DNA of 64,000 nucleotides, from assembly GCF_003416895.1 (NCBI RefSeq), contig NZ_QVIO01000008.1:299543-363542 (forward strand), given 5' to 3'. This DNA is from Duganella sp. BJB476. GTDB taxonomy: Bacteria; Pseudomonadota; Gammaproteobacteria; Burkholderiales; Burkholderiaceae_D. Shown piece by piece: positions 58,259 through 64,000 of this stretch. Made by a program: the position numbers and the translations under genes. Below the pieces are notes generated by a model. The model did no database searches. It worked only from the letters and a program-made list of their open reading frames with translations, and was not told the DNA's origin. Each line of letters begins with the position of its first letter. The first letter of the stretch is position 1.

Positions 58259-58924
58259 TTACACCGTCGCCAGCTGGGCGCGCATGGCGTCGATGACGGC
58301 CTTGTAGTCCGGCTTGCCGAAGATGGCGGAGCCGGCCACGAAGGTGTCCGCGCCTGCCGCCGCGGCGGCGGCGATGTTGTCGATCTTGATGCCGCCGTCC
58401 ACTTCCAGCAGGATGTCGCGGCCGGATTCGTTGATCAGGCGGCGCGCTTCGGCGATCTTCTTCAGCGCCTGCGGGATGAAGGACTGGCCGCCGAAGCCTG
58501 GATTGACCGACATAATCAGGATCATGTCGATCTTGTCCATCACGTGTTCCAGGTAGCTCAGCGGCGTGCCCGGGTTGAACACCAGGCCGGCCTTGCAGCC
58601 GTGGTCGCGGATCAGTTGCAGCGAACGGTCGATGTGGTCCGACGCTTCCGGGTGGAAGGTGATGATGTTGGCGCCAGCCTTGGCGAAGTCCGGGATGATG
58701 CGGTCGACCGGCTTGACCATCAGGTGCACGTCGATCGGCACTTGCACGTGCGGGCGGATCGCTTCGCACACCAGCGGGCCGATGGTCAGGTTGGGAACGT
58801 AATGGTTGTCCATCACGTCAAAGTGAATGATGTCCGCACCGGCGGTGACGACGTTGCGGACCTCTTCACCCAGGCGGGCGAAATCGGCGGACAGAATGCT
58901 GGGAGCGATGCGGAAAGTGGTCAT
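58259..58924 (-). CDS. rpe: Ribulose-phosphate 3-epimerase
   Basis: A 221-residue TIM-barrel enzyme of the pentose phosphate pathway interconverting ribulose 5-phosphate and xylulose 5-phosphate. IAPSILSADFARLGEEV, IIHFDVMDNHYVPNLTIGP and MSVNPGFGGQSFI are the signature segments, and LLEVDGGI holds the second catalytic Asp. It is the first gene of the run into trpC. A divergent 190-bp region separates it from apaG. Confidence 0.96.
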   Translation of the reverse strand: MTTFRIAPSILSADFARLGEEVRNVVTAGADIIHFDVMDNHYVPNLTIGPLVCEAIRPHVQVPIDVHLMVKPVDRIIPDFAKAGANIITFHPEASDHIDRSLQLIRDHGCKAGLVFNPGTPLSYLEHVMDKIDMILIMSVNPGFGGQSFIPQALKKIAEARRLINESGRDILLEVDGGIKIDNIAAAAAAGADTFVAGSAIFGKPDYKAVIDAMRAQLATV

Positions 58925-59114
58925 GGCTTTGGGCTGGCAAGAAAAAGATGCGCTATTTTACGCTGCCCGGCGCGACTGTACCGGTTTTGCGGTGGTTTCA
59001 GCCGCGCCGTCCTTGCATACGGGGCGGATTTGCGGTGCAATGAGGGTCTGACGATATACAATCGCCAATTTTGCATAGAGCGATTACGCTTTTACCAAGC
59101 TTTAAGGAATCTCG

Positions 59115-59489
59115 ATGGCCACTTACGAATTTACTGTGTCGGTCAGAACTCAGTACCTGCCGGATCAGTCGGACCCGGAACGCACCAACTTTGTGTTTAC
59201 CTATTCAATCACGATCAAGAACACCGGCACGGTGGCGGCGCAGCTGATCTCGCGCCACTGGGTCATCACGGACGCCAACAATCATGTGGAAGAAGTGCGC
59301 GGACTGGGCGTGGTCGGCCATCAGCCGCTGCTGCAACCGGGTGAGCATTTCGAATACACCAGCGGCACGGCGATGCAAACCCAGCAAGGCTCGATGGTCG
59401 GGGAATACTTCTGCGTGGCCGAGGACGGCCATCAGTTCGAAACCAAGATCCCGGAGTTCGTGCTGTCGCTGCCGCGCACGCTGCATTGA
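59115..59489 (+). CDS. apaG: ApaG (Co2+/Mg2+ efflux-associated protein)
   Basis: A 124-residue single-domain protein with a fibronectin type III-like fold. YEFTVSVRTQYLPDQSDP, FVFTYSITIKNTGTVAAQL and LISRHWVITD are the ApaG signatures, and GVVGHQPLLQPGEHFEYTSG is the conserved loop. Its role is still unclear beyond cobalt resistance and magnesium phenotypes. AAGGAA lies before ATG 59115. The stop abuts the stop of a small minus-strand gene. Confidence 0.95.
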   Translation: MATYEFTVSVRTQYLPDQSDPERTNFVFTYSITIKNTGTVAAQLISRHWVITDANNHVEEVRGLGVVGHQPLLQPGEHFEYTSGTAMQTQQGSMVGEYFCVAEDGHQFETKIPEFVLSLPRTLH

Positions 59490-59621
59490 TTACTCTTGTT
59501 CGTTTTCCTTGGCCGGCGGGGGCAGCTTTTTAGTCTTGCCCTTGCCTTGGTACATGGTCCACCAGACGATGAACACCAACAGGAAAAACGCCACGCATGC
59601 TTCTATCATCAATACCCACAT
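59490..59621 (-). CDS. Small single-pass membrane protein
   Basis: A 43-residue protein, MWVLMIEACVAFFLLVFIVW then a short basic/Pro/acidic tail (KKLPPPAKENEQE). One hydrophobic helix spans about residues 3-22, giving a type with a cytoplasmic tail. AAGGA is 5 bases before ATG 59621, which supports translation. It fits exactly between the apaG stop and the mltA start on the other strand, with only 10 bp between the two start codons. Function unknown. Confidence 0.65.
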   Translation of the reverse strand: MWVLMIEACVAFFLLVFIVWWTMYQGKGKTKKLPPPAKENEQE

Positions 59622-59631
59622 AGCCATCCTT

Positions 59632-60855
59632 ATGTCATTAACACGCCGTAGTCTACTCGTTCCGCTGACCGTCGTCGCGGTTTCGCTGGCCGCCTGTACC
59701 ACCACGCCGCTGCCGCCCGATAAAACGCCGGCGCCGACCGTGACGCCGCCGGCGCCGGTGGTGCCACCTGTGCCACCGGTGCAGCCGACGCCGGTTCCGC
59801 CCAAGCCGACCGCGCTGCAAATGGTGCCGACTACCTTCGCGTCGCTGCCAGGCTGGGACAAGGATGATGTGCGCGCGGCCTGGCCGGCGTTCATGTCCTC
59901 GTGCTCGGTGCTGGTCAAGCAGCCGACCTGGAAGGAGTCGTGCAGCATCGCGCGCACCGTCAACAGTGGCGATGAGCAGGCGATCCGTACTTTCTTCGAG
60001 GCGTTCATGGAGCCGAACCAGGTGATCGCGCCGGATGGCGCCACCGACGGCCTGGTCACCGGCTACTACGAGCCGCTGCTGCGCGGCGCGCGCAAAAAGG
60101 GCGGTCCGTATCAGACGCCTCTATATAAGGTGCCGGACGATATGTTGACCATCGACCTGGCCAGCGTGTACCCGGAGCTGAAGGGCATGCGCCTGCGCGG
60201 CAAGCTGGTTGGCAAGAAAGTGGTGCCGTATGCGACCCGCGCCGATATCGAGAAGGCCGACTTCGGCGGCAAGGAGCTGCTGTGGGTGGACGATCCGGTG
60301 GAGTCCTTCTTCCTGCAAGTGCAGGGTTCGGGCCGCGTGCAGCTGACCGACAGCCAGGAAACCGTACGCGTGGCATATGCGGACCAGAATGGCCATCCAT
60401 ACAAGTCGATCGGCAAATACCTGGTGGAGAAGGGCGAGCTGACGCTGGAGCAGGCATCGGCGCAGGGCATCAAAGCGTGGATCGCCGGCCACCCTACGCG
60501 CATGCAGGAGCTGTTCAATGTGAATCCGAGCTATGTGTTCTTCAAGGAGGAGCGGCTGCCGGATCCGAAGGTGGGGCCGAAGGGCGCGCTGGGCGTGCCG
60601 TTGACGCCGTCGCGTTCGGTGGCGATCGACGCGTCGCAGCTGCCACTGGGCGCGCCGGTGTTCCTGTCGACCACGATGCCGAACAGCGATATCCCCTTGC
60701 AGCGCCTGGTCATGGCGCAGGACACCGGGGGCGCGATTCGTGGCGCGATCCGCGTCGACTACTTCTTCGGCTTCGGCACCGAGGCTTCGGAGAACGCTGG
60801 TCGCATGAAGCAGCGCGGCAATGTCTGGGTGCTGCTGCCGAAGCAGCCGCTTTAA
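59632..60855 (+). CDS. mltA: Membrane-bound lytic murein transglycosylase A (MltA)
   Basis: A 407-residue outer-membrane lipoprotein that cleaves peptidoglycan glycan strands. The lipobox is SLAAC (residues 16-20), then a Pro/Thr-rich linker (about 22-62) that probably spans from the membrane. MltA motifs include LVTGYYEPLLRGARKK, the GSGRVQL segment and the terminal 3D domain MAQDTGGAIRGAIRVDYFFG containing the catalytic Asp. The linker is longer than in E. coli MltA. The ATG lies 10 bp from the divergent small membrane protein start, and no clear Shine-Dalgarno is seen. Confidence 0.94.
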   Translation: MSLTRRSLLVPLTVVAVSLAACTTTPLPPDKTPAPTVTPPAPVVPPVPPVQPTPVPPKPTALQMVPTTFASLPGWDKDDVRAAWPAFMSSCSVLVKQPTWKESCSIARTVNSGDEQAIRTFFEAFMEPNQVIAPDGATDGLVTGYYEPLLRGARKKGGPYQTPLYKVPDDMLTIDLASVYPELKGMRLRGKLVGKKVVPYATRADIEKADFGGKELLWVDDPVESFFLQVQGSGRVQLTDSQETVRVAYADQNGHPYKSIGKYLVEKGELTLEQASAQGIKAWIAGHPTRMQELFNVNPSYVFFKEERLPDPKVGPKGALGVPLTPSRSVAIDASQLPLGAPVFLSTTMPNSDIPLQRLVMAQDTGGAIRGAIRVDYFFGFGTEASENAGRMKQRGNVWVLLPKQPL

Positions 60856-61289
60856 CGCAATACCATCACGGGCAGCGTGGTATGGGCGAGCACCTTCTGT
60901 GTCTCGCTGCCCAAGAACAGCCGGTTCAAGCCGCGCCTTCCATGCGACGCCATCATGATGATGTCGCATTCAAACTTCTTCGCCGCCTCGACGATCTCTT
61001 CGTAGGGGCTGGGCGACATCGTGACCACTCCCTCGAACGGAATCTCGGCGGCATGCGCGGCGGCGGCTGCCTTGTCGATGTGGTGGCGCGCCGCGTTCTG
61101 CATCTGCGTGGCGAACTGGCCGGAATCGATCACCGCGCCGCTATCGCCCATGGACGCAAACGGCAACGGCGTGATGACCGTGATGGCGACGATGCGGGCG
61201 TGATTGAGTTTGGCAAACTGGACCGCCATCGCGGTCGCTTTGTCCGACAGCTCCGAGCCGTCGGTGGGCAGCAGGATGGACTTGAACAT
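60852..61289 (-). CDS. Universal stress protein, UspA family
   Basis: A 145-residue cytoplasmic USP-fold protein. FKSILLPTDGSELSDKA is the N-terminal signature, and the ATP-binding motif is MMASHGRRGLNRLFLGSETQKVL (G-2x-G-9x-G-S/T type), which indicates an ATP-binding subfamily. VLAHTTLPVMVLR ends the protein as usual. TTGGAG precedes ATG 61289. Its last 4 bases overlap the convergent mltA stop. No regulatory motif was recognised upstream. Confidence 0.93.
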   Translation of the reverse strand: MFKSILLPTDGSELSDKATAMAVQFAKLNHARIVAITVITPLPFASMGDSGAVIDSGQFATQMQNAARHHIDKAAAAAHAAEIPFEGVVTMSPSPYEEIVEAAKKFECDIIMMASHGRRGLNRLFLGSETQKVLAHTTLPVMVLR

Positions 61290-61352
61290 GGCGCACTCCA
61301 ATGATGGGACACTGAATCCAGCCTAATGATTTAGCCGGATCGGCGGCGCACG

Positions 61353-62573
61353 TTAGGAGGTGGCCGGCGCCGCCTGATGCTGCGCGTTGCGCATCGCCGA
61401 GGACAGCGCCATCGCCACCGACAGCGCGATGCCACCCACCGCCACGCAAGCCATGCCGGTGCGGATGCTGAAGTGCTCGCCGATATAGCCGGCCGTCAGC
61501 GCGCCGAGCGGCGCCGTCGCCACCGTCAGGAAGCGCATGGTCGACACCATGCGGCCCAGGTAGGCATCGGGCGTGACTTTCTGGCGCATCGTCATATAAG
61601 GCATAAAGAACAACATCACGCCGCAGTCGAGGAACAGCGACAGGCCGCCGCACGCCACCGCGCTGGCGGTCGGGCTGCCGAACAGATTGGCCGGGATCAT
61701 CGGCATGGCGGCGAACGCGAACGCGGTCAGGCCCAGGCCGATCTGCATGGTGACGCCGGCGCCGAAGCGGGTGTTCAGCGGCTTCAGCAGCAGGGAACTC
61801 ATCAACACACCGACGCCGCCGATCATCTGGGCTGCGCCCAGCATGCCGGCCGTCATGCCCAGTTCGCGCGTGGCGAACAGCACGCTGAGCGCGGTAAAGC
61901 CATAGAACAGCATATGCCAGACGCCCGCGCCCCAAGCCAGCGTGCGCAGCAGCGGCTGGCCCCAGATGAATAGCAGGCCGTCGTGGATGTCGCGCAGCGG
62001 ATGTTTGTGGGAAGGCGCCGGCTTGGGATCGGTGGCGTTCAGGTTGCGCAGCAGCAGGATGGAGATCACAAAACCGACGGCGTTGACCAGCATCGCGAAG
62101 GGGGCGGTCAGCCATTGGATCAGGATGCCCGCGATGCCGGGCGCGATCAACCGCGCTGCCGAATCGGTGGCGGCAAACTTGGATTGGGCGTCGGTCAGGC
62201 GGTCGCGTCCGATCAGGTTGGTGAGGAAGATCTGTTCCGCGCCGCCGCCCACCACCGAGCAGGCGCCGCCAATAAAGGAGACCACATACATCCATTCGAT
62301 GGACAGCAGGCCCAGCCAGTACGCCAGCGGGATGCTGCCCAGCGTCACGGCCATGACCGCCTTGCTGCCCAGTAGTACCGGCAATTTGCGATTACGGTCG
62401 AGGAAGACGCCGGCCGGCAGGGCCAGCAGCGCAAACGGAATCGCCGCCGACGCGCCCAGCATGCCCATCTGCGCCGGTGTGGCGTGCAGCAGCAGGACGG
62501 AACACAGTGGCAAGGCCAGCGCACTGATATAGCTGCCGAAACCGTTGAGGATGGAGCTGGACCAGTAGCGCAT
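61353..62573 (-). CDS. MFS exporter (EntS/MFS_3-like)
   Basis: A 406-residue 12-helix major facilitator protein. FGSYISALALPLCSVLLL (helix 1), LPAGVFLDRNRKLPVLLG (motif A) and the later ALPLGALTAGYIGE-like segment are typical of the MFS_3 group of drug and siderophore exporters. The only ATG is at 62573 (MRYWSSSIL), but the same frame continues upstream with LLRNGDF, which matches the usual N-terminus of the family (LLRNRDF). The true start may therefore be a non-ATG codon upstream. The substrate is unknown. Confidence 0.82.
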   Translation of the reverse strand: MRYWSSSILNGFGSYISALALPLCSVLLLHATPAQMGMLGASAAIPFALLALPAGVFLDRNRKLPVLLGSKAVMAVTLGSIPLAYWLGLLSIEWMYVVSFIGGACSVVGGGAEQIFLTNLIGRDRLTDAQSKFAATDSAARLIAPGIAGILIQWLTAPFAMLVNAVGFVISILLLRNLNATDPKPAPSHKHPLRDIHDGLLFIWGQPLLRTLAWGAGVWHMLFYGFTALSVLFATRELGMTAGMLGAAQMIGGVGVLMSSLLLKPLNTRFGAGVTMQIGLGLTAFAFAAMPMIPANLFGSPTASAVACGGLSLFLDCGVMLFFMPYMTMRQKVTPDAYLGRMVSTMRFLTVATAPLGALTAGYIGEHFSIRTGMACVAVGGIALSVAMALSSAMRNAQHQAAPATS

Positions 62574-62757
62574 GAAGTCGCCGTTGCGCAGCAGGGCGTC
62601 GTTGCTCAGCTTGTGGCTCAGCTTGTTGCTCAGGTGGCGGCGTAAGGCGGTAAAAATAGGAAGCTCTTTAAAGCAGGTTGCTATGCATCAATGATACCAG
62701 CGCGGGAGTTAGGCGCTACAATCCTTCAGGAATATTTCACCATGAAGGAGACACCTT

Positions 62758-63534
62758 ATGCAATATGAAGATCTGATCGTTGAAGTGCACGACAAAGTTG
62801 CCCTGATCCGCCTGAACCGTCCGAAGGCGCTGAACGCGCTGAACGACCGCATGATGAACGAGCTGGGCGATGCCTTATATAAGTTCGACGCCGATCCGGC
62901 CATCGGCTGCATCGTGCTGACCGGCAGCGAGAAAGCCTTCGCCGCCGGCGCCGACATCGCCGCCATGGCGGACTACACCTATGTGGATACTTATCGCGAC
63001 AACTACATTACCCGTAACTGGGAGCACATCCTGCGCATCCGCAAGCCGGTGGTGGGCGCCGTGGCCGGCTATGTGCTGGGCGGCGGCTGCGAGCTGGCAA
63101 TGATGTGCGATTTCCTGATCGCGGCGGATACGGCCAAGTTCGGCCAGCCGGAAATCAAGGTTGGCGTCACGCCGGGCGCGGGCGGCACGCAGCGCCTGCC
63201 GCGCACCATCGGCAAGGCCAAGGCCATGGACATGCTGCTGACCGCGCGCACCATCGACGCGGCGGAAGCGGAGCGCATCGGCCTGGTGTCGCGCGTCGTC
63301 CCGGCTGACAAGCTGATTGAGGAAGTACTGACTGCTGCCAAGCAGATCGCATCGATGCCGACTTCGGTAGCGATGATGATCAAGGATTCCGTCAACCGCG
63401 CCTTCGAGACCACGCTGACTGAAGGCGTCAACTATGAACGCCGTCTGTTCCAGTCTGCCTTTGGTACGCCTGCGCAGAAAGAAGGCATGCATGCTTTCCT
63501 CGAAAAGCGCTTGCCTAACTTCGACGGTCTTTGA
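62758..63534 (+). CDS. Enoyl-CoA hydratase
   Basis: A 258-residue crotonase-fold enzyme. The oxyanion-hole segments are AFAAGADI and GYVLGGGCELAM, and both catalytic Glu of hydratases are present, E112 (GGCELA) and E132 (GQPEIKVG). It should hydrate short or medium trans-2-enoyl-CoA in fatty acid or amino acid breakdown. The length equals the usual 257-260. GAAGGAGACA precedes ATG 62758. It stands alone, with the rRNA operon promoter region downstream. Confidence 0.93.
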   Translation: MQYEDLIVEVHDKVALIRLNRPKALNALNDRMMNELGDALYKFDADPAIGCIVLTGSEKAFAAGADIAAMADYTYVDTYRDNYITRNWEHILRIRKPVVGAVAGYVLGGGCELAMMCDFLIAADTAKFGQPEIKVGVTPGAGGTQRLPRTIGKAKAMDMLLTARTIDAAEAERIGLVSRVVPADKLIEEVLTAAKQIASMPTSVAMMIKDSVNRAFETTLTEGVNYERRLFQSAFGTPAQKEGMHAFLEKRLPNFDGL

Positions 63535-63544
63535 TATAGTTCGC

Positions 63545-63587
63545 CTCCCCGCAAAACGGCACATGCAAATGTGAAATGAGCGGGGAG
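63545..63587. repeat. Nested hairpin after the enoyl-CoA hydratase gene
   Basis: CTCCCCGC (63545-63552) pairs with GCGGGGAG (63580-63587), and inside it CACAT/ATGTG with a GCAA loop forms a second hairpin. The bases that follow are AAAAG, not T, so termination in the plus direction is doubtful. It may insulate the rRNA promoter. Confidence 0.55.
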
Positions 63588-63598
63588 AAAAGAAGGGG

Positions 63599-63627
63599 TT
63601 GACGAAACGATCTAAACGCTTCATACT
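63599..63627 (+). promoter_or_regulatory. rRNA operon promoter
   Basis: TTGACG (63599-63604), a 17-bp spacer and CATACT (63622-63627) form a sigma70 promoter about 255 bp upstream of the 16S 5' end. An AT-containing stretch precedes the -35. Confidence 0.6.
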
Positions 63628-63883
63628 CTTTCTTCTTCGCTGACGGACACAACGCTCCGCTGCAAACGCAGTACCGAATAAAGTTCTTTAAAAATTTACA
63701 GTCGATAAGTGTGGACGTTTGATGAAGGTGCACACGCTGCTTAGGCAGCGTGAAACTTAAAATATCAAATGTTCACAAGAAGTAATGAAATAGGCGCTAC
63801 GAAAGTAGTGGCCTGTCAGTATTTTGAGTGAGCGACCCCTTAGCAATAAGGGTGCTACGAGAGTAGCAAAAGTAACAGAGATT
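63628..63883 (+). promoter_or_regulatory. Pre-16S leader with boxA-like element
   Basis: GTTCTTTAAAAA (63683-63694) resembles the boxA antitermination signal of rRNA leaders. Further on, GCTACGAAAGTAGT and GCTACGAGAGTAGC form two small hairpins with GNRA loops (GAAA and GAGA). The region has no coding potential and should be removed during 16S maturation. Confidence 0.65.
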
Positions 63884-64000
63884 AAACTGAAGAGTTTGAT
63901 CCTGGCTCAGATTGAACGCTGGCGGCATGCCTTACACATGCAAGTCGAACGGCAGCGCGGGGCAACCTGGCGGCGAGTGGCGAACGGGTGAGTAATATAT
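63884..64000 (+). rRNA. 16S ribosomal RNA, 5' part
   Basis: The sequence AAACTGAAGAGTTTGATCC (from 63884) is the conserved 5' end of bacterial 16S rRNA including the 27F primer region. It is followed by helix 6 sequence and GGCGAACGGGTGAGTAA. The gene continues beyond the window. The V1 region and the ending TGAGTAATATAT resemble Massilia/Duganella. The exact 5' end is assigned by comparison with E. coli. Confidence 0.97.

Noticed and set aside
59030..59060. TTGCGG-19 bp-TATACA as the apaG promoter.
   Set aside because: The spacer is long and the -35 is poor; not strong enough to list as a feature.

Overview
The window is a high-GC bacterial chromosome segment, most likely from an Oxalobacteraceae betaproteobacterium of the Massilia/Duganella group. 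The start of a 16S rRNA gene at 63884 carries variable-region sequence typical of that family. The gene order rpe-gph-trpE-trpG-trpD-trpC, the PEP-CTERM protein and the many secreted peptidases also fit. This placement is by recollection, not a database match.

Layout. 1-27.8 kb: a tRNA-Phe unit, then a stretch rich in exported hydrolases: M20 peptidase, GH13 amylase, two S9 peptidases, M1 aminopeptidase, M28 and M16 peptidases, a PEP-CTERM protein and a lectin-GH43 protein. Among these lie an MFS carrier, a hemerythrin-like protein, a TetR/SDR pair sharing an operator, a GntP permease and a protein with RelA/SpoT synthetase-like motifs. 27.8-33 kb: a U32 tRNA-modification gene (trhP/yegQ) and a two-gene unit encoding a histone-deacetylase-family enzyme and a PatZ-type lysine acetyltransferase. 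Both units have ANR/FNR-like boxes placed as in class II promoters. 33-44 kb: the accessory-looking part. It holds a serine hydrolase, an AraC regulator, small VOC, thioesterase and NTF2-like proteins, a LytS/LytTR-type two-component system, LysR-DoxX, a decayed NmrA gene, and three AT-richer small genes (one DUF4375/DMP19) ending at a second tRNA-Phe.

44-64 kb: housekeeping genes. These are a UbiH-type monooxygenase, dsbC, an IorAB molybdenum hydroxylase with a MocA-like maturation gene, an M61 peptidase, a diguanylate cyclase, and the rpe-gph-trpEGDC operon. A LysE-family exporter sits inside the trp operon, and a trp leader peptide with four Trp codons plus an attenuator terminator lies between gph and trpE. 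Then come apaG, mltA, a universal stress protein, an MFS exporter, an enoyl-CoA hydratase and the rRNA operon promoter and leader.

The most notable observations are the trp attenuator, the divergent RelA/SpoT-like protein, the acetylase-deacetylase pair with ANR-type boxes, and a 20-bp-period direct repeat just downstream of the LytTR regulator gene. No transposase, integrase, CRISPR array or restriction system was seen.
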